In this document: piece after piece, positions 1 through 5,516 of the stretch
How the letters are laid out: each line of letters begins with the position of its first letter
Numbering within the stretch: position 1 is the stretch's first letter
NCBI GenBank assembly: GCA_035693105.1
Contig: DASSHC010000038.1
Location: 1-5,740, forward strand
Length of the DNA stretch: 5,740 bases
Direction: 5' to 3'
From: DASSHC01 sp035693105
GTDB taxonomy: Bacteria > Chloroflexota > Chloroflexia > Thermomicrobiales > Thermomicrobiaceae
Program-made: the position numbers and the translations under genes
The notes under the pieces: model-generated
The model's database searches: none
What the model saw: the letters and a program-made list of their open reading frames with translations, nothing else
Told to the model about the DNA's origin: nothing

Positions 1-30
1 GAGATCCTTCGCTGCGGCTCAGGATGACAA
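1..30 (-). repeat. Dispersed-repeat copy (TGTCATCC-type), single arm
   Basis: Read on the minus strand, bases 30 to 1 give TGTCATCCTGAGCC followed by GCAGCGAAGGATCTC. This closely matches the arm at 5326-5351 (TGTCATCCCGAGC followed by GCAGTCGAGGGATC): the TGTCATCC, GAGC, GCAG and GGATC blocks are shared in the same order. Similar 'TGTCATCCTGAGCG…GAAGGATCT' sequences are, from my general knowledge, scattered between genes in many high-GC bacterial genomes. The copy lies downstream of the stop codon of the minus-strand membrane protein gene and touches the window edge, so a second, inverted arm could lie outside the window. No coding function is implied. Confidence 0.7.
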
Positions 31-122
31 GGGGTGGGGCTCAGGCCGCCAGGCGGGTCGATGCCGCGCCCGACGCAGCGCGTTGGCGTTCCCCCACACT
101 GGAGCACGACCCGGCCGGCCCG

Positions 123-1994
123 CTACTGCGTGAAGCGGTAGCGGTTGAGGAAGAGCCGGCCGTCGGTGTCGACGCCCGCGCCCGGGACCGGCTGGCCGTT
201 GGCATCCAGCAATGAGACGAAGAGGTCGGCCTCGGTCCCGGTGGGGGGCGCGTCGAGGAGAACCAGCCGCACCACGTCGGTCGGCTGGGGGAAGCCGGGC
301 AGATCGACGGTGGCGGTCCGGTCGGGGATCCCCGGCTGCGTCGCGCGCAGCAGCAGGCGCAGCCGGCGGCCATGGCCGTCGCCCGGCAGGCGCCAGGTGA
401 GCAGAACCGCCAGCTGGCCGTGCTGGCCGTGGGGGAGCAGCGTGCTGCCGCGCAGCTCGGCGCCGTCGGTATAGGTCGTGGTCGGGATGCTGGCCGGCAG
501 CGCTTGGCGCGCGCGGTCGTCGATGCGGTAGACCGTCGCGGCGGGGCCGCTGAGCGTGGGCAGAGCGAGGGGCGCCAGCAGCGCCGCCAACGCCGGGTCG
601 AGCGGCGTATCGGCCGGCGAGATCAGGTAGCCATTCTGCCCCAGCGGGATCGGCAGGAGCGCGCGCCCGTCGAAATCGAGCCGCCCGGCGGCGCCCGGGT
701 CGGCGGCGGCCAGATAGGCGAGGCTGTCGTCGCGCCCGCTGGTGCTGAAGAGCACCGGCTCCGGGCCCAGCAGGCGGTTCGCCAGCCCGATCGCCTGGTC
801 GGTGCTGCTCGGGGGGAGCGCGACGGTGGGGTTGAGCGCGGCCGCCCAGGCGAGGTTGCCGGCCAGGCTGAGCGCCGCCAGCGCCGCCAGGCCGCGCGCC
901 GCCCACTGGCCGTGGTCCCGCGCCCGGCGCAGCGCGGCGCGCATCCCGGCCAGCGGCAGCGCGGTCAGCAGCGGCAGCGCCGCCAGCAGCCGCCCGCTCT
1001 GGGCCGGTGCGACCAGCGCCGCCGGGAGCAGCAGCAGCAGCGCCCAGAGGAGACCGAGCGCCACGCGCGGCCGGCGGATCTGGCGCGGCGCCAGCAGCAG
1101 GCCGAGCAGCAGCCAGGGGATCAGCAGCGGACCGAAGAGCGCCTCGCGCGGCGGCCAGACCAGCCGCTGCAGCGTCGCCGCGTAGCCGTGCGAGAACGCG
1201 GCCGCGCCTGCGATCGTCGTGCCGCCCAGCCCCGCCGTCGGCAGCCAGAAGCCGGGGCTGCCGGCGCGGGCCAGCTCCGGCAGCGCCGGGCTGAGCACCA
1301 GATCGCAGGTCACCAGGGCGAAAGCCAGGCCGAGAATGCGCGGACTGGGAACCTGGCGCGCCAGCGCCAGCGCCAGCGGCGCCAGCAGGAGGAGCGGCAG
1401 CAGGCGCAGCGGCGGATCGGAGAGGAAGCCGGCTCCGGCGGCGGCCCCCGCCGCCAGGTACCAGGGGAGCGCGCGCCAGGCGGGCCGCGCGCACGCCCGC
1501 GCGTCCGCTTCGGCCAGCAGCCAGAGCGTGGCCGCGAGCGCCAGCGCGCCCGCCACCGGGCTGAGCGCCACCCGGCTGTAGGCCAGCAGCGGTGCCGAGC
1601 CCGCTACCATCAGCGCGCCGGCCGCGCCCCAGGGCGCCTCGAAGAGGCGGCGCAGCCAGAGGCCGGTGCAGAGCGCCGTGCCCAGCCCGGCCGTCAGCGC
1701 GGCCAGGCGCAGCGCCTGCACGTCGAAGCCGAGCGCGCGGCCGAAGAGCGCGCCGAGCGCGGCCAGCAGCGGCGAGCTGCCGGGCGCCGGGTCGAGCAGA
1801 GCGGCGCCATGGCCGGCAGCCGCGCGGGCCAGCAGCCCGTTGCGCGCCTCGGCCTCCAGCAGCCCCGCCGCACCGCGCGTTGGGCTCAGCCCCAGGCCGA
1901 GCGCCAGCGCGGTCAGCAGGAGTAGCGCGGCCGGAAGGGCCAGGTGTGGTCGCTGGAGCGGAGCGGGGTCGAAGCGGTGCCGCGGCGCGATCAT
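123..1994 (-). CDS. Polytopic membrane protein, probable GT39/GT-C-type glycosyltransferase
   Basis: This is a 623-residue integral membrane protein. Residues 18-36 form the first membrane helix. They are followed by a loop with an acidic/aromatic-poor E47-A-E-A-R-N motif (47-52), in the place where GT-C enzymes carry their catalytic acidic residue ('DEA.Y'). About ten further hydrophobic segments lie between residues 75 and 388 (for example 95-113, 123-160, 176-236, 286-329, 366-388). Residues 390-623 are a mostly soluble, probably extracytoplasmic region ending in beta-rich sequence (LTWRLPG, LFVSLLDANG). GT39-like enzymes move sugars from lipid-linked donors to lipid or protein acceptors outside the membrane. 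Here the substrate is unknown, and overall similarity is judged only from topology and the N-terminal loop. I chose the ATG at 1994, not the upstream ATG at 2039, because the hydrophobic domain follows directly and a TAGAAT box sits 8 bases before it. No Shine-Dalgarno sequence is visible before either start. It is monocistronic here and divergent from rsgA. It could also be an uncharacterised membrane protein of similar topology. Confidence 0.78.
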   Translation of the reverse strand: MIAPRHRFDPAPLQRPHLALPAALLLLTALALGLGLSPTRGAAGLLEAEARNGLLARAAAGHGAALLDPAPGSSPLLAALGALFGRALGFDVQALRLAALTAGLGTALCTGLWLRRLFEAPWGAAGALMVAGSAPLLAYSRVALSPVAGALALAATLWLLAEADARACARPAWRALPWYLAAGAAAGAGFLSDPPLRLLPLLLLAPLALALARQVPSPRILGLAFALVTCDLVLSPALPELARAGSPGFWLPTAGLGGTTIAGAAAFSHGYAATLQRLVWPPREALFGPLLIPWLLLGLLLAPRQIRRPRVALGLLWALLLLLPAALVAPAQSGRLLAALPLLTALPLAGMRAALRRARDHGQWAARGLAALAALSLAGNLAWAAALNPTVALPPSSTDQAIGLANRLLGPEPVLFSTSGRDDSLAYLAAADPGAAGRLDFDGRALLPIPLGQNGYLISPADTPLDPALAALLAPLALPTLSGPAATVYRIDDRARQALPASIPTTTYTDGAELRGSTLLPHGQHGQLAVLLTWRLPGDGHGRRLRLLLRATQPGIPDRTATVDLPGFPQPTDVVRLVLLDAPPTGTEADLFVSLLDANGQPVPGAGVDTDGRLFLNRYRFTQ

Positions 1995-1995
1995 G

Positions 1996-2008
1996 ATGGC
2001 TGATTCTA
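1996..2008 (-). promoter_or_regulatory. -10 box for a probable leaderless transcript of the membrane protein
   Basis: On the minus strand, TAGAAT (2008-2003) matches the TATAAT consensus at five of six positions. It lies 8 bases before the ATG at 1994, so transcription would start at or within one or two bases of the start codon. No good -35 hexamer is present at 17 bases upstream (TCCGGG). This arrangement, together with the absent ribosome binding site, is the usual signature of leaderless genes in high-GC bacteria. Confidence 0.5.
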
Positions 2009-2042
2009 GTCCTGATGCGGGCGCACCCGGATAGCCCATCGG

Positions 2043-2051
2043 TGCTAGACT
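2043..2051 (+). promoter_or_regulatory. Extended -10 promoter for rsgA-dinB
   Basis: TGCTAGACT has an extended -10 TG, one spacer base, then TAGACT (four of six matches to TATAAT). A start near 2058 would give a leader of about 54 bases before the rsgA TTG. The -35 position (about 2023-2028, GCACCC) is poor, as expected if the TG extension compensates. The core GCTAGACTTGA recurs almost identically before alr (GCTACACTTGA), which strengthens the call. Confidence 0.4.
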
Positions 2052-2111
2052 TGACCGGCTGGACCCGGCCCATGCCCACGCTCATGCTCGACCGCGCCGC
2101 TGGAGACCCGC

Positions 2112-3029
2112 TTGCAGCAGCCGCCCAACATCGTCATCCGCAACTACGGACGCTACTACGACGTCGAGACGCCTGAAGGGATCGTGCGCTGCGTGCCGCG
2201 CGGCTCGCTGAAGCGCGCGCGGCGGGGGCAGAAGACCGACGTGGTGGCGGTCGGCGACCGGGTCGAGATCACGCCGACCGGGCCGGGCGAGGGGGTGATC
2301 GAGGCGGTCGCCCCGCGGCGCACGGTGCTCGCGCGGCTGGCGCGCGGCACCAACGATGTGGAGCAGGTGATCCTGGCGAATCCAGATCAACTGGTGGCGG
2401 TCTTCGCCGTGGCCGAGCCGGAGCCGCACCCGCGCATGCTCGACCGCTTCCTCTTGCTGGCCGAGGCGCGCGGCATCCCAGCGGCGGTGGTGGTCAACAA
2501 GATCGACCTCGACCCGACCGCTGCCCTGCGCCGGCGCTTCGACCCCTACCGCGCGGCCGGCTACCCGGTCATCGAGATCAGCGTGCGCACCGGCGAGGGG
2601 ATCGAGGAGCTGCGGGCGCTGCTGCGGGGGAAGATCTCGGTGCTGGCCGGCCCCTCGGGCGTGGGCAAGTCGACCCTGATCAACGAGCTGGCGCCGGAGC
2701 GGAGCGAGCGCACCGGCGAGATCAGCGCGGCCACCGGCAAGGGCCGCCACACCACCACCGCCACGGTGCTCATCCCGCTCGGCCCCGGCAGCTACCTGGC
2801 CGACACCGCCGGTATCCGCGCGCTCGGCCTGGTCGGGGTCGAGCCGGAGCAGCTCGACCACTACTTTCCCGAGTTCCGCCCGGAGCTGGGCCGGTGCTAC
2901 TATGCCGACTGCTCCCACCTCGACGAGCCGGGCTGCGCCGTGCGCGCGGCGGTCGAGGCCGGGGCGATCGACCGCGGCCGCTACGACAGCTACCGTGCGC
3001 TGCGCGACCCGGCTGAACCCGAAGGCTAG
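2112..3029 (+). CDS. rsgA: Small ribosomal subunit biogenesis GTPase RsgA (YjeQ/EngC)
   Basis: RsgA is a GTPase that binds the 30S subunit late in maturation, promotes release of assembly factors and checks the decoding centre. The 305 residues are normal length for the family. Domains run in the family order: an OB-fold (about 5-75, including VPRGSLKR and VGDRV), then the circularly permuted GTPase with G4 NKID (129-132) first, G1/P-loop GPSGVGKST (180-188), a GRHTTT switch I segment (211-216) and G3 DTAG (231-234). A C-terminal zinc knuckle C-x4-C-x-H-x5-C follows (C262, C267, H269, C275). The start is TTG, supported by GGAG six bases upstream (2102-2105) and by the correct position of the OB-fold; no in-frame ATG fits better. 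DTAG replaces the more usual DTPG, a mild variant. The dinB-like gene follows after 32 bases and probably shares the transcript. Confidence 0.97.
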   Translation: MQQPPNIVIRNYGRYYDVETPEGIVRCVPRGSLKRARRGQKTDVVAVGDRVEITPTGPGEGVIEAVAPRRTVLARLARGTNDVEQVILANPDQLVAVFAVAEPEPHPRMLDRFLLLAEARGIPAAVVVNKIDLDPTAALRRRFDPYRAAGYPVIEISVRTGEGIEELRALLRGKISVLAGPSGVGKSTLINELAPERSERTGEISAATGKGRHTTTATVLIPLGPGSYLADTAGIRALGLVGVEPEQLDHYFPEFRPELGRCYYADCSHLDEPGCAVRAAVEAGAIDRGRYDSYRALRDPAEPEG

Positions 3030-3061
3030 AGGCCAGCACAGCGCGCCGATCAGGAGGACGC

Positions 3062-3556
3062 ATGACTGGGAGCGAGCAGGAGGCGCTGCTGAGCGCGGTG
3101 CGCCAGGGGGTGGCGCAGGTGCTGCGCGAGCAGTACGAGGCGATGCGGCAGACGCTGGCTGGGCTGGATACCGAGGCGCTCAACTGGTCGCCGGGACCGG
3201 AGATGAATTCGATCGCGGTCATCTTCACCCATATGCTCGGGGCGGAGGACGCCATCACCGCCACCGTGCTCGGCGAGCCGATCGAGCGCGACCGCGAGGC
3301 CGAGTTCCGCGTGCGGGACGTCGAGCCGGCTCAGCTCGCGGCGCGTGTGGAGCAGGTGGAGCAGCGCGCCCTCGACCGGATCGAGCGCCTGACGGCCGCG
3401 CAACTGGAGGCGTTCCACACGCCGCCGCGCGACCGCCTGGGGCGCCGCTTCCTGGGGAGCTGGTGGATCGTCCACGTGCTGGAGCACAACCGCGAGCATA
3501 TCGCTCAGGCCGGCCTGACCCGCCAACTCTACCAGCAACGGGCCAACCATTCCTGA
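3062..3556 (+). CDS. DinB/YfiT-like superfamily protein (putative metalloenzyme)
   Basis: This 164-residue cytoplasmic protein has the size and pattern of the DinB four-helix-bundle superfamily. An N-terminal helix (about 8-35) precedes the 'LDTEALNWSP' segment typical of these proteins. IFTHMLGAEDAI (54-65) follows with the first metal-ligand histidine (H57), then a final helix HVLEHNREHIAQ (138-149) with H138, H142 and H146. In the family, three histidines, one from the second helix and an HxxxH pair from the last, bind a divalent metal. Some members are thiol-dependent transferases (bacillithiol or mycothiol), but most, including this one, have no known substrate. The start is secure: AGGAGG (3052-3057) lies four bases before the ATG. 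The gene is probably co-transcribed with rsgA. The link may be convenience and not shared function. Confidence 0.87.
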   Translation: MTGSEQEALLSAVRQGVAQVLREQYEAMRQTLAGLDTEALNWSPGPEMNSIAVIFTHMLGAEDAITATVLGEPIERDREAEFRVRDVEPAQLAARVEQVEQRALDRIERLTAAQLEAFHTPPRDRLGRRFLGSWWIVHVLEHNREHIAQAGLTRQLYQQRANHS

Positions 3557-3561
3557 GCGCC

Positions 3562-3574
3562 GTGCCTTTGGCAC
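3562..3574 (+). terminator. Small hairpin after the dinB-like gene
   Basis: GTGCC (3562-3566) and GGCAC (3570-3574) form a 5-bp stem with a TTT loop, beginning five bases after the stop codon. No U-tract follows, so it is a weak terminator or an RNA 3'-end stabiliser at best. It is the only candidate end structure between the dinB-like gene and the csbD leader. Confidence 0.3.
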
Positions 3575-3624
3575 AGGCATTGCTTCCTAGCAGGACGCGG
3601 GCAGCGCTCGCGAATCGACAGCGA

Positions 3625-3652
3625 CACGCATCGGCGTGATGCGTGCCCACGC
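3625..3652 (+). promoter_or_regulatory. Alternating-arm hairpin in the csbD leader
   Basis: Four related 5-base arms occur in 28 bases: CACGC (3625-3629), GCGTG (3634-3638), GCGTG (3641-3645) and CACGC (3648-3652). The best fold is an 8-bp stem, CACGCATC (3625-3632) with GATGCGTG (3638-3645), around a GGCGT loop. Two other pairings are mutually exclusive with it: 3625-3629 with 3634-3638, and 3634-3638 with 3648-3652. The structure ends 6 bases before the GGAGG ribosome binding site of csbD (3659-3663). It could therefore be a leader control element, or a terminator of the upstream unit, with TTTT at 3654-3657 as a displaced T-run. Confidence 0.4.
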
Positions 3653-3667
3653 GTTTTGGGAGGAAGC

Positions 3668-3880
3668 ATGGACGAGAGCACGAAGAACAAGGCTAAAGGC
3701 ACCTGGGAAGAGGCCAAAGGAAAGGCCAAGGAGGCCGCCGGCGACGTCACCGACGACACGTCGATGCAGGCCGAGGGCCAGGCCGACGAGCTGAAGGGCA
3801 AAGCCCGCAAGCAGTTCGGCAACTTCCAGGACAAGGTCAACGACCTGACCGATGACGAGAAGCGCGACAACCCGTCCTAG
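3668..3880 (+). CDS. CsbD-family stress-response protein
   Basis: This is a 70-residue, highly charged, hydrophilic protein. It matches the CsbD family pattern: an N-terminal KAKGTWEEAKGKAKEAAGDV (8-27), a short acidic turn (DDTSM, 29-33), then QAEGQADELKGKARKQFGNFQDKV (34-57). The repeated KGKAKE / EGQADELKGKA motifs form short amphipathic helices. CsbD was named as a sigma-B-controlled general-stress protein in Bacillus subtilis; its biochemical role is not known. The ATG at 3668 is preferred over an in-frame TTG at 3656 because GGAGG (3659-3663) lies four bases before the ATG and the family starts here. G+C is lower than in the neighbours, explained by many Lys, Asp, Glu and Asn codons and so not a sign of transfer. 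It appears monocistronic, between the leader hairpin and the GC hairpin at 3916. Confidence 0.92.
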   Translation: MDESTKNKAKGTWEEAKGKAKEAAGDVTDDTSMQAEGQADELKGKARKQFGNFQDKVNDLTDDEKRDNPS

Positions 3881-3915
3881 TCGTCATCGTCGCGGTTTTG
3901 CCGCAACGCATTGGC

Positions 3916-3943
3916 AACGCGCCGGGCATGTGCCCGGCGCGTT
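3916..3943 (+). terminator. Strong GC-rich hairpin between csbD and alr
   Basis: AACGCGCCGGGC (3916-3927) and GCCCGGCGCGTT (3932-3943) are perfect reverse complements, giving a 12-bp stem with an ATGT loop, 35 bases after the csbD stop. There is no poly-U tail, so it would be an I-shaped (U-less) terminator or a 3'-end barrier. A second copy of the 3' arm, TGCCCGGCGC, follows at 3949-3958 and can pair with 3919-3928 instead. The in-frame extension of alr upstream to 3898 runs through this stem, a further reason to reject that start. Confidence 0.6.
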
Positions 3944-3963
3944 CGCCGTGCCCGGCGCCCGCC

Positions 3964-3972
3964 AGGCTACAC
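3964..3972 (+). promoter_or_regulatory. -10 region of the alr promoter
   Basis: GGCTACACT contains TACACT (four of six matches to TATAAT) within the block GCTACACTTGA. That block differs by one base from GCTAGACTTGA before rsgA. A start near 3979 would give a leader of about 33 bases containing the GAGGGAG ribosome binding site. No convincing -35 hexamer is present at the expected position. Confidence 0.4.
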
Positions 3973-4011
3973 TTGAGCGGCAAACGAGCAGCCGCGAGGG
4001 AGCGCTGTCTC

Positions 4012-5214
4012 ATGGGTGAATTCGCCGGGCGGCTGGCGGCGGCGCGGGCCGGCAGCCACGCCGTCATCGATCTGGACGCCTACGCCGGCAACCTGCGCCG
4101 CATGCGGGCGCGCCTGCCGCAGGCCGCCGCGCTGATGGCGGTCGTCAAGGCCAACGCTTACGGCCACGGCCTGCTACCCATCGCGCAAACGGCCGTCGAG
4201 GCCGGGGCGGATTGGCTCGGCGTGGCGCGCATCGAGGAGGGGCTGCTGCTGCGCCAGGCGGGCATTGAAACGCCGGTCCTGGTGCTCGGCCCGCCGAACC
4301 CGGCGCTGCTGGCTCAGGCCGTCGCCGCCGGGCTCGATCTCGCTGCCGGCAGCTCGGAGACCGTCGCGGCGATCGCCGCCGCGGCCTCCGCGCGCCAACC
4401 CGCGCGGGTGCACCTCAAGCTCGACAGCGGCATGCACCGCTACGGGGTCGAGCCGGAGGGGGCGACGGCGCTGGCGCGCACGGTCGCGGGCGAGCCGCGC
4501 CTCGTGCTGGCCGGCCTCTTCACCCACTTCGCCACCGCCGACGAGCCGGGCGGCTTCATGGCCGAGCAGATCCGCCGCTTCGAGTCCGCGCGCGCGGCCC
4601 TGGCCGCCGCCGGCATCGCGCCGCCGCTGCTCCACTACGCCAACAGCGCCGCCACGCTGCGCGGCGCGCTGCCCGCGGCCGGCGCGGGCCAGACGGCCAT
4701 CGTGCGCTGCGGCTACGCGCTCTACGGCCTCTCGCCCTCGGCCGAGGTGCCGGTGCCGCCCGATTTCCGGCCGGTGCTCAGCCTGCATTCGCGGCTGGCG
4801 CGCGTCTTCACCCTGCCCGCCGGCGAGGGCGTCTCCTACGGCCTGAGCTTCGTAGCCGAGCGGCCGCTGCGCTGCGCCACGCTCCCGCTCGGCTACGGCG
4901 ACGGCCTGCCGCGCGCGCTCTCCAATCGCGGCTGGGCGCTGGTCAACGGCGCCGCCTGCCCCATCCGTGGGCGCGTCTGCATGGATCAGCTGGTGATCGA
5001 GGTCGAGGATGCCGGGGAGGTGCGCGAGGGCGACGCGGCGATCATCTACGGCGCCGAGCCGGGCGCCATGACGGTCGACGACGCGGCGGCGCTCTGCGGC
5101 GGCATCGGTTACGAGATCGTCACCGCCCTCTCGGCCCGCCTGCCGCGCGTCTCCCTGCGCCACGGCCAGCCCGCCGCCGTCAGCGACCTGCTCGGGTTGG
5201 TCACGTCCGGTTGA
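4012..5214 (+). CDS. alr: Alanine racemase (PLP-dependent)
   Basis: Interconverts L- and D-alanine in the cytoplasm, supplying D-Ala for peptidoglycan precursors. The 400-residue length is near the family's usual 360-390 plus a short N-terminal extension. Residues 17-240 form the PLP-binding TIM barrel and 250-395 the beta domain. Catalytic residues can be placed against Geobacillus Alr: K46 in VVKANAYGHG is the PLP lysine, with Y50 after it; K136 and R143 in LKLDSGMHRYG match the carbamylated lysine and its partner arginine; H172 lies in THFATAD; R232 in VRCGYALYGL contacts the pyridine nitrogen; Y276 in VSYGLSF is the second catalytic base; Y367 in GGIGYEIV completes the site. The ATG at 4012 has GAGGGAG (3996-4002) 9 bases upstream. 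The in-frame TTG at 3898 is rejected because it would translate the hairpin. Nothing suggests an operon partner; a repeat element follows. Confidence 0.97.
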   Translation: MGEFAGRLAAARAGSHAVIDLDAYAGNLRRMRARLPQAAALMAVVKANAYGHGLLPIAQTAVEAGADWLGVARIEEGLLLRQAGIETPVLVLGPPNPALLAQAVAAGLDLAAGSSETVAAIAAAASARQPARVHLKLDSGMHRYGVEPEGATALARTVAGEPRLVLAGLFTHFATADEPGGFMAEQIRRFESARAALAAAGIAPPLLHYANSAATLRGALPAAGAGQTAIVRCGYALYGLSPSAEVPVPPDFRPVLSLHSRLARVFTLPAGEGVSYGLSFVAERPLRCATLPLGYGDGLPRALSNRGWALVNGAACPIRGRVCMDQLVIEVEDAGEVREGDAAIIYGAEPGAMTVDDAAALCGGIGYEIVTALSARLPRVSLRHGQPAAVSDLLGLVTSG

Positions 5215-5244
5215 GCGCACGGCGGCGAGCATACCTACCCGTCG

Positions 5245-5348
5245 CCTCGACAAGCTCGGGATGACAGAGGTGATTAGGGGCGTACGACTACGTCATGTCA
5301 TGGTCGTCCGCCACACCTTTAACCCTGTCATCCCGAGCGCAGTCGAGG
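5245..5348. repeat. Paired inverted dispersed repeat (MITE/BIME-like hairpin element)
   Basis: The left arm is 5245-5267 (CCTCGACAAGCTCGGGATGACAG). The right arm is 5325-5348 (CTGTCATCCCGAGC, then GCAGTCGAGG). They are reverse complements over 14 contiguous bases plus GTCGAGG, with a small bulge between. The interior continues the symmetry: GGCGTACGAC (5279-5288) pairs with GTCGTCCGCC (5303-5312) at nine of ten positions, around a 14-base loop containing CATGTCATG. The whole is one ~104-base imperfect palindrome. Each arm resembles the single copy at 1-30. No transposase or obvious target-site duplication is visible. As RNA it would form a long hairpin that could end or stabilise the alr transcript. 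Confidence 0.72.
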
Positions 5349-5438
5349 GATCCGTCCTCTCCTGGCACCCGGCGGAGTCGATGGGCAGCCATCACCTCCT
5401 CCCGCTCGCGCTCATCGTTGCCGGGTAGCGCGCCCGTC

Positions 5439-5467
5439 TTGCGTATCCGGCGCGGCCATGCTATCGT
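5439..5467 (+). promoter_or_regulatory. Promoter of the EthD-like gene
   Basis: TTGCGT (5439-5444) is followed after exactly 17 bases by TATCGT (5462-5467), preceded by TG-C as an extended -10. A start near 5474 would give a leader of about 43 bases with GGGAGG. This is the best spaced -35/-10 pair in the window, although each hexamer is only a partial consensus match. Confidence 0.45.
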
Positions 5468-5494
5468 GCGACTACGCCCTATCGGAATTCGATA
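5462..5494 (+). promoter_or_regulatory. TATCG repeats, possible operator
   Basis: TATCG occurs at 5462-5466 (inside the -10 box) and again at 5480-5484. Its inverse, CGATA, follows at 5490-5494. The last two form TATCG-GAATT-CGATA, a 5-5-5 inverted repeat just after the predicted transcription start, where a repressor would block initiation. The regulator is not in the window. Confidence 0.3.
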
Positions 5495-5516
5495 CGTACC
5501 CATCGGGAGGTGCCGC

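Larger units (their letters stand above)
5215..5516. other. Intergenic region after alr
   Basis: This 302-base gap has no credible gene. It holds the paired inverted repeat (5245-5348), a small hairpin GATGG/CCATC (5380-5384 with 5389-5393), a long-range ACCCGGC/GCCGGGT pair (5367-5373 with 5420-5426), and the promoter and TATCG repeats before the EthD-like gene. A minus-strand open frame spans most of it but has no ribosome binding site and translates the repeat. Confidence 0.7.

Noticed and set aside
46..56. CCGCC-A-GGCGG as a terminator for the membrane protein gene
   Set aside because: A 5-bp stem with a one-base loop and no T-tract is not sterically convincing.
1359..1388. Short tandem GCGCCA/CCAGCAG runs in the membrane protein gene
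   Set aside because: They encode Ala-Leu-rich membrane helices with biased codons (LALALA); ordinary composition effect and not a functional repeat.
372..1925. A 517-codon open frame on the plus strand, antisense to the membrane protein gene
   Set aside because: Its product is dominated by Arg, Gln, Gly and Ala with no hydrophobic core or recognisable motif. Such frames arise from high third-position GC opposite a real gene.
2051..2056. TTGACC as a -35 hexamer for rsgA
   Set aside because: The position 17 bases downstream (2074-2079) reads GCCCAC, not a -10 box. The overlapping TGCTAGACT is the better candidate.
19..2085. A 688-codon minus-strand frame overlapping the membrane protein gene in another frame
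   Set aside because: It is an Ala/Arg/Pro-rich low-complexity translation. The competing frame has clear transmembrane segments.
2082..2918. A 278-codon minus-strand frame opposite rsgA
   Set aside because: Shadow of rsgA, whose G motifs and zinc ligands are unambiguous.
3568..3573. TTGGCA as a -35 hexamer for csbD
   Set aside because: Five of six consensus matches, but it lies within the small hairpin and the only -10-like sequence (TAGCAG, 3588-3593) is at 14 bases, too short a spacer.
3898..4011. Upstream TTG start extending alr by 38 residues
   Set aside because: The extension would translate the 12-bp hairpin and alr promoter region, has no ribosome binding site, and the ATG at 4012 fits the family start.
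4174..5253. A 359-codon minus-strand frame opposite alr
   Set aside because: Shadow of alr; the product is Arg/Ala/Gly-rich with no domain pattern.
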